This document shows, piece by piece, positions 1 to 9,693 of a stretch of 64,000 nt of DNA. Made by a program: the position numbers and the translations under genes. Source of the stretch: GCA-2746795 sp963747345 (GTDB lineage: Bacteria > Chloroflexota > Anaerolineae > Promineifilales > Promineifilaceae); the NCBI GenBank assembly GCA_963747345.1, contig CAVVFA010000024.1, forward strand, positions 1 to 64,000, in the 5' to 3' direction. The notes beneath the pieces are model-generated. The model was not told the DNA's origin and did not search any database. It was given only the letters and a program-made list of their open reading frames with translations. How positions within the stretch are numbered: position 1 is the first letter of the stretch; every line of letters starts with the position of its first letter.

Positions 1-1
1 T

Positions 2-811
2 GTCTATTGTTTTGCGGATCATGACAATACGGCTTGCTTGGGAAACGCCAATACGAGAGATTTACGCATCTGGATGAAAGAGCATGGACAGCAATATAAG
101 CCACTTATTATTACTGAATATTCCATCCTTTACCCATATGAAGAAGATGCTGGCTCCTGTTTTCTTCAAGATGAGTTTGGCAAGTGCTTTACACCGAATA
201 GGGTTAGTAATTATTTGCGAAATACGTTTGACCTAATTGATGGTGCCGGGGAAATGAAGGACGTGAATTTTGGTTTTCCTGTAGATGATTATCGTCTTGT
301 ACAACAAATTTTGTGGTTCAGCATCAATACAGTTAATAATTCACCTGGTTCTTCCAGTAATTTATATAATGATGGAATAACTCCAGTAGGGGCCGCGTTT
401 ATAGCAGAAATGGCGGAGCGCACACCTATCCCCAATCTAAAGACATGGTCTGTAACTAATGTGGCTGGCTTCATTAATCCTCCAGCCGCCACAGCGACGG
501 TTACACTATCCGCAGATATCTACAACAATGGTAGTTTGACTGCCCCCGATTCAGTTATCGTAACTTTTTATGCAGATGCGGCAATGAAGAACGTCATTGA
601 TTCTGTTGCTATTCCAAGTGTTAGTGGATGCGCCCGCGGTTCAATTACGGCTACTGTTGATTGGAGCGGTTTAACTTCTGGCGTGCATCCGTATTGGGTG
701 AAGGTGGATAGCAGTGGATTATTGGTTGAAGAATCAGAATCTGATAATGTAAATTCTGGTATTGTAATAATTGACCCGGAGCAAGTGTTTTTACCGCTCT
801 CAACAAAATAA
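2..811 (+). CDS. C-terminal part of a secreted CARDB-domain protein (5' truncated by window edge)
   Basis: The frame is already open at the left edge, so the true start lies outside the window. The first part (LIITEYSIL, then acidic and aromatic residues) resembles the end of a glycoside-hydrolase-like barrel, but too little is present to name a family. From about residue 160 (counting from the left edge) there is a CARDB-like beta-sandwich: hydrophobic strand, NNGSLTAPDSVIVTFYAD, and near the end LLVEESESDNVNSG, the usual CARDB finish. The protein ends in VFLPLSTK. The FG-GAP protein at 12272-14245 ends in the similar VFLPIAIDN, so this may be a C-terminal sorting signal (inference). Probable extracellular protein; enzymatic role unknown. 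Confidence 0.7.
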   Translation, partial: VYCFADHDNTACLGNANTRDLRIWMKEHGQQYKPLIITEYSILYPYEEDAGSCFLQDEFGKCFTPNRVSNYLRNTFDLIDGAGEMKDVNFGFPVDDYRLVQQILWFSINTVNNSPGSSSNLYNDGITPVGAAFIAEMAERTPIPNLKTWSVTNVAGFINPPAATATVTLSADIYNNGSLTAPDSVIVTFYADAAMKNVIDSVAIPSVSGCARGSITATVDWSGLTSGVHPYWVKVDSSGLLVEESESDNVNSGIVIIDPEQVFLPLSTK

Positions 812-1014
812 TACAGTAAGTATTCAGCTAGAAGCCGAGGTTTTCGCCGGTATTCTATTTCGCAAGACGACAAAAACTTCGATTTTCTAGCGATTGAAAT
901 GCCAAAATCAAGGTTTATTTCATATGCAAACTATTTAAACTGCGCTAACAACTTTCAACGATGGTGATTATGAAGTGCGTGTTTATGCTATTCCTCGCTA
1001 AACAATAACGAGAC

Positions 1015-2518
1015 ATGAATAAAACCGATTATAAACTACTTTCTCTTACTTTAATTATTTTTCTTTTCTTTCAAGTTGTGCTTATCTATTATGCACGTAT
1101 AACAGATTATGATGAAGCGGTTTTTTTGGATGTTGCCAGAAATATTCAACGTTCTCAACTTCCTCTGAGAATTTATTGGGCCAGAGGGGGTTTTATATTT
1201 CATACATACACCTCTTTATCTCTATGTTGTAACCGCATCTGTGATGTTATTGGGGGACAATCCCGGATTGGTTCGCTTGGTAACTGTATTTTTTGGTATG
1301 GGAAGTATTATCTTAACATACTTGACAGTACGACAAACACAAACGGCCGTTTCTGGTTTTGTTGCTGGGGTATTATTGGCATTGAATACATTTTTTGCCA
1401 TTTATTCTTACTTCTTGGAAATGGCTGTTCCTATGATGTTTTTCATTCTCTTGGCAATATACTTGTTGTCCAGAGAATGGAACCGCTCATTTTGGCGATA
1501 TTTTGGGGCTGGTATCGCCGTTGCTCTCGCAATTATGCTAAAAGAATTGGCTCTAATTTTTCTCGTGGTGGCAACATCATACGTTTTTGTTTTTGGGCGA
1601 AATTGGCGCGAACGCATATTATTATCTGTTTGGTTTGTGCTGCCAACCATCATAGCGATGGTAATGTGGGTATTATGGGGGGTCAACCTAGATAAAAGCG
1701 AATTTGGGGCAGGAACGTCGCGCTGGTTGGGGTTTATTCAGGGAGGCAATAATGCAGCCGGTACACGTGATCTTCAATTGCTCCCCTGGTTAAATATCCT
1801 TAGTAATAATTTTTATAGTTGGGGCATGCTTGTTTTATTTGGCTACGCAATTTTTGCCTATTTTATTTGGTTTCACCGAAAACTCCCCCAAATTTTTTGG
1901 TTACTGTTATTGTATTTTGGTCTCGCTACTGGTGCCTCGTTTTTTATTAGTATAAAAGAGCCTCGTCATATTATTGCTCTGATACCAGTGGTTGCTATGA
2001 TGATTGGGATGCTGGTTAATTGGGAAGCTGTGTGGAATTGGGTTCGTACAAAACCGATAAGATTAATACCGATCGTTGCTATTGTTTTATTATTAGCTTG
2101 GAATATTTCGCCGTTTAAATTACCATCAATGGTTCAATGGGAACAAAAAGCAAGTTGGTGGGAGCCAATGTTTTCACACCGAATTTTCTATAGTCAACAA
2201 TACTATAGTGTGCTCAAAGATACGGGCCATTACCTTGCAGAAGTCACACCACCAGAAACAATTATTACAGTTATGCATGAAGGGCCTATTGTTGGCTATT
2301 ACGCAGATCGTTCCAATTATTTCCTTTATACAATGAAATACCCAAGAGTATTAGAAATTTTGGAAAACACGGAGTTTTTGGTTGTTGATCGACAATTGTT
2401 TTTTGAATTATCTCCAGAAGAAATCAATGTTGTAATGCAATATATAGAGGATAATTTTAAAGTAATACAGGTTTTAGATAACCAAAATCGACAAGTATCT
2501 GTTTATCAGCGTCAATAA
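1015..2518 (+). CDS. GT39-like (GT-C fold) membrane glycosyltransferase, frameshifted
   Basis: The reading frame that starts at 1015 carries a first membrane helix and the loop motif DYDEAVFLDVARN typical of GT-C transferases such as ArnT/PMT. It then loses similarity at about 1186. From about 1190 the +1 frame continues sensibly as HTPLYLYVVTASVML and on through roughly nine further membrane helices to 2518. Dropping one G from the five-G run at 1186-1190 joins the halves into one protein of about 500 residues. Such proteins transfer sugars from polyprenyl-phosphate donors on the outer face of the membrane. It lies at the head of the polysaccharide locus. Whether the extra G is a real mutation or a sequencing error cannot be told here. 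Confidence 0.75.
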
Positions 2519-2533
2519 TCGAGCGGCTTTTGT

Positions 2534-3391
2534 TTAGCCAGGAATGTCCCAGGTCATATAGCTGATGTTTTCAGCTGGAATATATTGGCAACAATAGTCA
2601 TACAGCATTTGTGGGTTGAAGCCTTTCGCACTTAAATGTTCATTTGTATGAAATTCTGCTGACAGATAATCAATAACCGTTAGCTTTGATGTGTTTAACA
2701 ATATTTCGTATTCTGAACCCTCGCAATCAATCTTCAATAAGCGGCAATGATCAATTTTATATGTTTCAAAAATGGAATTTAGTGTCGTAGATTCCACTGG
2801 ATATTCTACATAATTATTACTATCAAGATTGCCGGGTTCCCAAGTAGCGGTTGCGCCACCAGAATTATGTTTGAAATTGACGGTCATGAGCATAGAACGG
2901 CCGTCATTCGTTACAGCCTGATTAAATAAGTGGATATTTGTTACCCCATTTGCAGCTATATTTTTTTGAAAATGATGGAAATTGTCTGGAATTGGCTCAT
3001 AGGCGTATATTGTTATATTCGGACGTAATTTTGCTAAATAGATAGAAAGAATGCCTATATGACCACCGATGTCAATAACCACATCATTTTCTTCGAAAGG
3101 AATACTATCCAAACCATAATATTCTTTGCTTAATTCCTGTGCAATGAGATTAGCTGCACCTGATGAAGCATAATCATAAATTTCCAGCTTAATACCATTG
3201 ATGTTGTAGCAGCGCCCTACCGTAATTTGAGGTAGGGGGATTTGTTCGATTGCGGGCGAGTTCGGAAGAACCAATTGAGATTTTCCTAAAAGGCGTGGTA
3301 TATGGTACTGAAAATATTGAGTAACACCCTGCCAATTTAATTTTTCCCATTTAGTGGTGGGGTGAGATTCTTTTTTTTGTTTGTCCGACAT
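2534..3391 (-). CDS. FkbM family SAM-dependent methyltransferase
   Basis: 285 residues. The Rossmann SAM-binding motif VVIDIGGHIGILSIYLAK lies at about residues 103-120, followed by YAYEPIPDNF (acidic residue that contacts the SAM ribose) and LLKIDCEGSEYEIL, the FkbM signature containing the D-x-E-G motif. The family O-methylates small molecules and sugar residues, so methylation of a glycan made by the neighbouring transferases is likely (inference). It is the only minus-strand gene in the first 18 kb and is convergent with the transferase ending at 2518. The N-terminal 70 residues are not conserved in type. No defect seen. Confidence 0.85.
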   Translation of the reverse strand: MSDKQKKESHPTTKWEKLNWQGVTQYFQYHIPRLLGKSQLVLPNSPAIEQIPLPQITVGRCYNINGIKLEIYDYASSGAANLIAQELSKEYYGLDSIPFEENDVVIDIGGHIGILSIYLAKLRPNITIYAYEPIPDNFHHFQKNIAANGVTNIHLFNQAVTNDGRSMLMTVNFKHNSGGATATWEPGNLDSNNYVEYPVESTTLNSIFETYKIDHCRLLKIDCEGSEYEILLNTSKLTVIDYLSAEFHTNEHLSAKGFNPQMLYDYCCQYIPAENISYMTWDIPG

Positions 3392-3523
3392 GCATTTTAC
3401 CTTTATTTTTTGATTTGGATTCAGATAGATTGTGATTTTACCAGAAATTTTTCTATCAACACCGACATAGCCACGGGAATAAGAAGCAAAGCAGGTAAGA
3501 TTTATAATTAAGGTTATTATTAG

Positions 3524-5692
3524 GTGATGAATATTACGGTTTTAGCGCATGGATGGATGGTATTTTTTATCATTCTAGGGGCTTCTTTTTCCCTTGGTTG
3601 GCTTATCATGGCTCAAGTGGTGTCAGCCCAACGGCCGTTTGTTGGCACGCACACCGAGATGGTTTTTGCAAGTCTTTCATTGGGCATTATTGTTATTGGT
3701 TGGTTGGCTTTTGTTTTAGCTGAAATCGGTTTTTTTTCTATTCTCGCATTGACGTTCCTTTGGGGCGGACTCTGTTTGCTTCTTGTGTTGCGCATACAAA
3801 GGCATAAATCGGGATGGCGTATACCTTTTACTTACTCAGCAAACGACAAGCGGCTTTTTTCTTTTATACCTAATTGGCTTGAATCTGTGGCACTAGGCGT
3901 ATGGCTGTTCGTAGCCGTTTTCCTCTTCTTTCGTCCGCATCATTTTATTACCGGAGCTGCGGATGCGGGAGTTTATGTTAACTTGGGTGCTAATATTGCC
4001 CAGACTGGGCGTATTCTAATTCAAGACGATGTACTTGCCAGCTTGCCGACTGCCCTTTACGCATCCTTCTTACGTCCCATCAGCAATGCAATTACCCCAT
4101 ACTACATCTTGCCAGGTTTCTCTGTAGTCGGTGAACCCGCTGGCGAAATCATCCCTCAATTTTATCATCTACACCCAGTCTGGCAGGCTATTGCCTATAG
4201 TTTAGGTGACGTGCAAGTTGAACTGATGGTAACCAGTTTCTGGACGCTATTGGGTTCTTTAGCTTTTTATTTTACAGTACGTCGGCTAGTTGGATGGGAA
4301 ATTGCGCTATTGGCGTTAGCTGGATTGACTTTAAATGCAATGCAAGTCTGGTTTGCTCGGTATCCTACTACCGAACCGCTGACACAATTTTTATTATGGA
4401 CAGGTTTGTGGAGTCTAAGTGTTTGGGTTGAGGAACCCAAAAAGCGACCATTATGGGGATTGTTAGCGGGGTTGGCATTGGGTCAAACCTTTTTAGTAAG
4501 GATTGATATGCTTTTTATTTTGCCTATATTTGTGTTGTTCGGCGTATGGTTATGGGCAAGAAACGGTTGGAAACGTGAGTACAACTGGTTTTTTCTGCCG
4601 CTGTTCCTTCTTGTTTTGCATTCTCTCGTTCATGCACTCTGGCAAAGTCAGCCCTACTTTTTTGAATTATTTGGCTTTGCCTTACGCTTGTTATCCAAAA
4701 GTTGGATTATTCCGGTAGTGATAGGAATTGGGTTGCTGGTGCTAGTTATAGGACTTGGTCGGTATCGACGCCAATTTTTACAATGCGTAGATCGCTATCA
4801 ACGGCCGTTACTCGGGGTTCTTATTCTCGCATTTATTCTTTGGGCGATTTATGGCTGGTTTATTCGACCAAATATTGGAGAAGTAATCCTATGGAACGAT
4901 CCTTACGGAGAAACGAAAATCCCGCAACTTAATCATGAAAATCTGATACGAATCGGATGGTATCTTTCTCCGCTTGGTGTTTGGCTGGGAGTTGCTGGTA
5001 TTGCTATGATGATTTGGAAAGTAAATGGAACAACGGCCGTTATGCTCGCTACCACCCTCCTCTTTTCCATCATATACATCACCAATATTCGGGCGACAAA
5101 CTTCCAAATTTACGCCATGCGCCGATATGTTCCAGCTACCCTGCCTATTTTCATTATGGGTGGCGCATATTTCTTGGGTTGGTTAGCCGCGCGCAAGAAA
5201 ATCATAACATCCAGCCTCGCGTTAATCATAACCATTGCTTGGTTAGGGGGATTCATTTGGTTATCCCGAGGGTTCATTAGCCAGGTCGATTATCAGGGTA
5301 TCTTGCCACAAATCAATCAACTTGATGCTCAACTTGCCCCAGGTTCCATCCTGATTTTTAACGATCCCGCCCCTATTGGACAAGGTGATTCACTGGGAAC
5401 ACCCCTTCGCTTTCTCAAGGGTCATTACGTACTGACTTTGCGCGACCTAGCAGTGCTAGATGAAGATCTGTTTGCCCAAACCTTGCAGCAGTGGCAAGAT
5501 CAGGGATACAACATATATTGGATCATGGTTCCAGATGGGCATACATGGCCGCTATCTGACTGGCATCTTAAGGAAGTGGGAACATACAATATTCAGGCAG
5601 GCGTTTTAGAACATTCGTTTTATCATCGTCCCACACAGGTGAAAAATCAAAATTGGCAAGGCCAAATTACTAAAATCTATAAAGCACAATAA
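3524..5692 (+). CDS. Large GT-C-like integral membrane protein, probable glycosyltransferase
   Basis: 722 residues with about 13 hydrophobic segments. After the fourth segment is the periplasmic-type loop GAADAGVYVNLGANIAQTG, where an acidic pair follows a membrane helix as in GT39/GT83-like enzymes, then a long loop with FYHLHPVWQAIAYSLG and later WFARYPTTEPLTQF. The start may be GTG 3524 or ATG 3527; the two differ by one residue. A soluble tail after the last helix contains GSILIFNDPAPIGQGD. It lies 9 bp before the next GT4 gene, so the two are probably cotranscribed. The exact family is not certain; the role in surface glycan assembly comes from fold and context. Confidence 0.7.
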   Translation: MMNITVLAHGWMVFFIILGASFSLGWLIMAQVVSAQRPFVGTHTEMVFASLSLGIIVIGWLAFVLAEIGFFSILALTFLWGGLCLLLVLRIQRHKSGWRIPFTYSANDKRLFSFIPNWLESVALGVWLFVAVFLFFRPHHFITGAADAGVYVNLGANIAQTGRILIQDDVLASLPTALYASFLRPISNAITPYYILPGFSVVGEPAGEIIPQFYHLHPVWQAIAYSLGDVQVELMVTSFWTLLGSLAFYFTVRRLVGWEIALLALAGLTLNAMQVWFARYPTTEPLTQFLLWTGLWSLSVWVEEPKKRPLWGLLAGLALGQTFLVRIDMLFILPIFVLFGVWLWARNGWKREYNWFFLPLFLLVLHSLVHALWQSQPYFFELFGFALRLLSKSWIIPVVIGIGLLVLVIGLGRYRRQFLQCVDRYQRPLLGVLILAFILWAIYGWFIRPNIGEVILWNDPYGETKIPQLNHENLIRIGWYLSPLGVWLGVAGIAMMIWKVNGTTAVMLATTLLFSIIYITNIRATNFQIYAMRRYVPATLPIFIMGGAYFLGWLAARKKIITSSLALIITIAWLGGFIWLSRGFISQVDYQGILPQINQLDAQLAPGSILIFNDPAPIGQGDSLGTPLRFLKGHYVLTLRDLAVLDEDLFAQTLQQWQDQGYNIYWIMVPDGHTWPLSDWHLKEVGTYNIQAGVLEHSFYHRPTQVKNQNWQGQITKIYKAQ

Positions 5693-5701
5693 TTTATTCA
5701 G

Positions 5702-6949
5702 ATGATTAATGGATCCAACAATACACCGATACAACGACCTCACATAGCATATTTTAGCCCCTTACCCCCTACGCACAGTGGTATTGCTGACTATAGTAGC
5801 GAGTTGTTACCCCATTTAGTCAACCACGTAGATATCACCTTGTTTTCTACTGAGCCAAATAAAATTGATTCTGAATTGAGGGAACACTTTCCAATTTACT
5901 CAATAGAACATTATCCAGAAATGCGGTGGCAATTTGATATACCATTCTATCAGATGGGGAATAATGCTTATCATGAAGCGATTTATCACATGTTTTTGCG
6001 CTATCCCGGGTTGGTAACGTTACATGATTATTCTCTGTATCACTTTATGGCACACCGTACAATTGATAGTAACCAAGTTGGTGGTTATATGCGTGAATTA
6101 GGCTATGGATTGGGGAGTCGGGGAATTGAACAAGTTCGGCAAAATAGAATGGGAGACACTGCCTATCCATTGCATGAAGCCCCCTTGAACAAGCGCCTTC
6201 TTGATTTGAGTTTAGGCACCGTTGTGCATAGTTACTATGCTAAAAATTTAATTTCGGCTCAAAGTCCAGAGTTGCCAGTCGCGGTGATTCCGCAGCACAT
6301 GACAATTCTAAGCGAAGAATCCCGCCGTCATCAATTACCATGGCCTCAAGATGCTGTCATTTTTGCCAGTGTTGGACAAATCACAACAGCAAAACAAATC
6401 GAATTCGCTTTACGTGCCTTTAAGAAGCTGCGTGAAGAACATTCCCATGTTTTTTATTTATTAGTGGGCGAAAAGATGGGAGATGTGGATTTAGCGGGAA
6501 TCATTCAAGCTCTCGACCTGTGTGGTTGTGTGCAGCATATTGGGTATGTAACTGATAAACAAGAATTTGTGGATTGGATTTATGCGTCTGATGTCATCAT
6601 CAATTTACGTTATCCGACTATTGGGGAGACTTCGGCATCTGCTTTAAGAGCCTTGGCGGCTGGTCGTGCGCTCATCCTGTTTGATCATGGCTGGTATAGT
6701 GAACTCCCTGATGATATTTGCATCAAGATTCCGCCCTTGGATGAAGATGCGTTGGTTTCTGTCATGTCCCAACTCGTACAACAACCCAAAATACGACAGC
6801 AGTTAGGCGAACATGGACGACAATACATAAATAACCAGCATCTTCCCGATTCTGTGGCGAATGCTTATGCCTCATTTATTCATGACCAATTAAGTCGATT
6901 AAGAATCCGTCTTCCCAAATCGGATTTTGATGAGTCTAAGAAAATTTAA
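5702..6949 (+). CDS. GT4 family glycosyltransferase
   Basis: 415 residues. The N-terminal Rossmann half starts HIAYFSPLPPTHSGIADYSS, the glycine-rich acceptor-side loop common in GT4 enzymes. The C-terminal half has FASVGQITTAKQIEFALRAF, LVGEKMGD, HIGYVTDKQEFVDWIYASDV and GETSASALRALAAGRALIL; the last corresponds to the nucleotide-sugar site, with the first Glu of the E-x7-E motif present and the second replaced. It transfers a sugar from an NDP donor on the cytoplasmic side. It is part of the run of transferases 3.5-17 kb. Sugar and acceptor specificity cannot be read from sequence. Confidence 0.85.
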   Translation: MINGSNNTPIQRPHIAYFSPLPPTHSGIADYSSELLPHLVNHVDITLFSTEPNKIDSELREHFPIYSIEHYPEMRWQFDIPFYQMGNNAYHEAIYHMFLRYPGLVTLHDYSLYHFMAHRTIDSNQVGGYMRELGYGLGSRGIEQVRQNRMGDTAYPLHEAPLNKRLLDLSLGTVVHSYYAKNLISAQSPELPVAVIPQHMTILSEESRRHQLPWPQDAVIFASVGQITTAKQIEFALRAFKKLREEHSHVFYLLVGEKMGDVDLAGIIQALDLCGCVQHIGYVTDKQEFVDWIYASDVIINLRYPTIGETSASALRALAAGRALILFDHGWYSELPDDICIKIPPLDEDALVSVMSQLVQQPKIRQQLGEHGRQYINNQHLPDSVANAYASFIHDQLSRLRIRLPKSDFDESKKI

Positions 6950-7123
6950 GTGCCGTGTCGTGGTTAAGGTATATCGCGTATGCTTTTTGCTGGTTTTCTG
7001 CTGTGCATAGAAACGAGAAACGACTTTGAAATTCACGGATCCCGAGTTAAGCGCTATAATGGTCAGCGCAAAAGCACATAATAAAGCGATATGCAATCAA
7101 GCTATATTGAAAAGGGTTTCATA

Positions 7124-7501
7124 ATGGATGATCAAGAGATCACGACAGAAGTAAACATTGAAGAGATTATGCAACAGATACGAAGCCAGATTTTGGTTCG
7201 GAAAACGGCCGTTTCTGGCCAAGATGTGCCTGTTATCAATATCGAAGGCAAACGTTTCCCCCCTGAATTTTACGAACATCTATACCAAGCCGCCATGATT
7301 CATAACCAAATCGGTATCGAAATCCACGTTACAGAGGTCAATCTTCCTATAATTGGCTCTATGTTAGAGAAAATAAGGATGAAACTCCACGAGTTAGTTG
7401 CTTTTTATGTCAATAAATCGGCGGCGCAACAGATACAATTCAACACCCATATCCTTCAAGCATTGAATCTCATTGCACAAGAGATGGAAACCGAGAATTA
7501 A
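7124..7501 (+). CDS. Small conserved-looking protein of a glycosyltransferase cluster
   Basis: 125 residues if started at ATG 7124, which has an AAAGGG ribosome site 7 bases upstream; an ATG at 7091 in the same frame lacks one. The N-terminus VNIEEIMQQIRSQILVRK is an amphipathic helix of a kind I have seen at the front of glycan-cluster proteins. The middle contains PPEFYEHLYQAAMIHNQIG, and the rest is helical (EKIRMKLHELVAFYVNKSA). No catalytic motif or membrane segment. The KTAVS stretch is encoded by the AACGGCCGTT palindrome. A scaffold or membrane-tethering helper for the transferases is possible but is only a guess from context. Confidence 0.6.
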   Translation: MDDQEITTEVNIEEIMQQIRSQILVRKTAVSGQDVPVINIEGKRFPPEFYEHLYQAAMIHNQIGIEIHVTEVNLPIIGSMLEKIRMKLHELVAFYVNKSAAQQIQFNTHILQALNLIAQEMETEN

Positions 7502-7517
7502 AGGGAAAAAGTATATT

Positions 7518-8504
7518 ATGTTGTCATTTAACCAAATTTATAACAAGTTTCGCCAAAGAAACATAACTAATTTTAATAAAGCAACAAAAGAAGATATACG
7601 ATACTGTTACCGGCTATTTCTCAACAGAGAACCAGATGAGGAAGGTTTTAACTTTTATAAAGGACTGATCAAGCAAAGCAACATAACCACTCAGTATTTA
7701 GTAAACTCTTTTCTAAACGGAGCCGAATTCAAAAGCATTCAGGATAAACTAAGGGAGCCTACACTGGTTGAAATGCCTAAGTTTGATATGTATGTACGTA
7801 TGAATGATATGTTTATTGGCGCGGCAATTTATCATACACACACTTATGAACCGCATGTTGCTCACCAAATTGAGACCCACTTAAAACCAGGCATGACTTT
7901 CGTGGATGCAGGTGCCAATATTGGCTTTTTTACAATGATGGCAGCGAGTTTAGTTCAAGAAGAAGGGCAAGTGTTTGCCTTTGAGCCAAATCCTGACAAT
8001 TGTGAGCTTATCAGAAAAAGCATTGAAAAGAATCACTTTAATAATGTACGTGTCTATCAAAATGCCATTGCTGAGGCTAAGCAAACTTTCGATTTTTCTG
8101 TTGACATTAGTAATGGACGTATATTGCATGAATCTTATACAGATAGTGGCCTTGCTAATTATGAAGTTCAGGCCATCACATTAGATGAAATATTGGCAGA
8201 TTTATCTCAGCTTGATTTAATCAAAATGGATATTGAAGGGGCAGAACCCCGTGCTTGGCAAGGTATGATTGAGACTATTAAAAAACATCGACCTATTGTA
8301 ATTTTTGAATTTTCTCCTTCTGCTATTCAGTTGACAAGCCAGGTGCAGCCAGAAGGATTTTTGGCGACAATACAACAAAATTATGATTTATTTATTTTGC
8401 ATGACTCAGGGAAAACAAGTTCACACAGGCAGTCCCAAGATGAGATCATGAGTTATTTCTCAGCGTCACGCCATCACCTTGATATTATTGCCTACCCCCA
8501 TTAG
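7518..8504 (+). CDS. FkbM methyltransferase with N-terminal DUF4214-like domain
   Basis: About 328 residues from ATG 7518; the upstream in-frame ATG at 7473 would overlap the previous gene and has no clear ribosome site. Residues 25-75 (YCYRLFLNREPDEEGFNFY) match the DUF4214/linker-like repeat seen in surface and glycan proteins. The FkbM part has TFVDAGANIGFFTMMAA, FAFEPNPDNCELI and LIKMDIEGAEPRAW, so SAM binding and the D-x-E-G motif are intact. Likely O-methylates a sugar of the glycan made here. The previous gene stops 16 bp upstream and the next starts 4 bp after the stop, so it sits inside an operon. Confidence 0.85.
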   Translation: MLSFNQIYNKFRQRNITNFNKATKEDIRYCYRLFLNREPDEEGFNFYKGLIKQSNITTQYLVNSFLNGAEFKSIQDKLREPTLVEMPKFDMYVRMNDMFIGAAIYHTHTYEPHVAHQIETHLKPGMTFVDAGANIGFFTMMAASLVQEEGQVFAFEPNPDNCELIRKSIEKNHFNNVRVYQNAIAEAKQTFDFSVDISNGRILHESYTDSGLANYEVQAITLDEILADLSQLDLIKMDIEGAEPRAWQGMIETIKKHRPIVIFEFSPSAIQLTSQVQPEGFLATIQQNYDLFILHDSGKTSSHRQSQDEIMSYFSASRHHLDIIAYPH

Positions 8505-8508
8505 TACG

Positions 8509-9693
8509 ATGAAGTTGGCATTTGTTACTCCTTGGTATGGGCCAGATATCCCTGGCGGGGCTGAGGCACTAGTCAGGCATACGGTTGAGAAGCTGCATCA
8601 AGCAAATGTTGATGTAGAGATTTTGACAACGACTATTAAGGATTTTTATGCTGACTGGGGGCAAAATGCGCACAAACCAGGTATCTATCAAGTAAACGGT
8701 ATTACTGTTCATCGGTTCCCTGTCCAAAAACGTGACAAACAAGCATTCGATAAAATAAATTGGCGGCTCATAAATAACCTTTCCATCACGAGCGAACAAG
8801 AACAAATATTTATCAATGAAATGATTCGCGTGCCAGCTTTGTACAAGTACATTGTCCAGCATGAGTCTGATCGGTTGTTTGTATTCATCCCCTACATGTT
8901 TGCTACCACGTACCATGGTGCAAAAATTTGTCCCGAACGCAGTTTAATGATCCCTTGTTTGCATGATGAAAGTTATGCGCGACTGGGCATTTATCGAGAG
9001 GTTTTGGCTCAGGTAAAAGGGCTCATCTTTAATGTTGATGCGGAGTTAACTTTAACTGAACAGATAGTGGGTTCCACCAACGAACAGATACGTACTGTGA
9101 TAGGGGTAGGTGTTGATACGGATTTTACCGCAGACGGGGAACGGTTTCGCCGTAAATATCATTTGGATAAACCATTTGTCCTTTATGCTGGGCGGCGTGA
9201 GGCAGGCAAAAATGTGCCGATGCTGCTTGATTATTGGCAGCGATTTCAACAGGAGTCGAAGCAAGATGCGAAATTGGTTCTCATCGGCTCTGGCTCTGTA
9301 AATATTCCGCCTTCTGCTGAATCTTCTGTTCTCGATTTAGGCTTTGTTCCGGTGCAAGACAAATATGATGCTTATGCAGCGGCTGATGTTTTCTGTATGC
9401 CATCAGTTCATGAAAGTTTTTCAATTGTCATCATGGAAAGTTGGCTGGCAGGGACTCCCGTTTTGGTGAATGGAAATTGTGCCGTAACGAAAGAACATAG
9501 TCAACGTTCTAATGGAGGTTTGTATTTTCACAATTATGAGGAGTTTGCGGCTGCTTTGACTTATTTGCTAGATCATCGGGAAACGGCCGTTACTATGGGA
9601 CAACAAGGGCGTCAATATGTCCTAACTCACTATCATTGGGACATTATCATCGGAAAATACCAGAAAATATTTCAAGAGGCATTCCTATCATGA
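8509..9693 (+). CDS. GT4 family glycosyltransferase
   Basis: Started at ATG 8509, which begins MKLAFVTPWYGPDIPGGAE, a typical GT4 N-terminus; the open frame extends to 8479 but overlaps the previous gene. About 394 residues. The donor half has FVLYAGRREAGKNVPMLLDY, LVLIGSG, LGFVPVQDKYDAYAAADVFCMPS and HESFSIVIMESWLAGTPVLV, with both Glu of the E-x7-E motif. It is a paralogue of the protein at 10778-11959: the two share FAT/ATTFFG-like and NGGLY-F segments and the same layout. The stop overlaps the next start (ATGA at 9690), so translation is coupled. ETAVT near the end is encoded by the AACGGCCGTT palindrome. Confidence 0.9.
   Translation: MKLAFVTPWYGPDIPGGAEALVRHTVEKLHQANVDVEILTTTIKDFYADWGQNAHKPGIYQVNGITVHRFPVQKRDKQAFDKINWRLINNLSITSEQEQIFINEMIRVPALYKYIVQHESDRLFVFIPYMFATTYHGAKICPERSLMIPCLHDESYARLGIYREVLAQVKGLIFNVDAELTLTEQIVGSTNEQIRTVIGVGVDTDFTADGERFRRKYHLDKPFVLYAGRREAGKNVPMLLDYWQRFQQESKQDAKLVLIGSGSVNIPPSAESSVLDLGFVPVQDKYDAYAAADVFCMPSVHESFSIVIMESWLAGTPVLVNGNCAVTKEHSQRSNGGLYFHNYEEFAAALTYLLDHRETAVTMGQQGRQYVLTHYHWDIIIGKYQKIFQEAFLS

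Noticed and set aside
1186..1190. Programmed ribosomal frameshift in the GT39 gene
   Set aside because: No slippery site with stop or stimulating structure; similar +1 breaks occur in many unrelated genes, so error or mutation is simpler.
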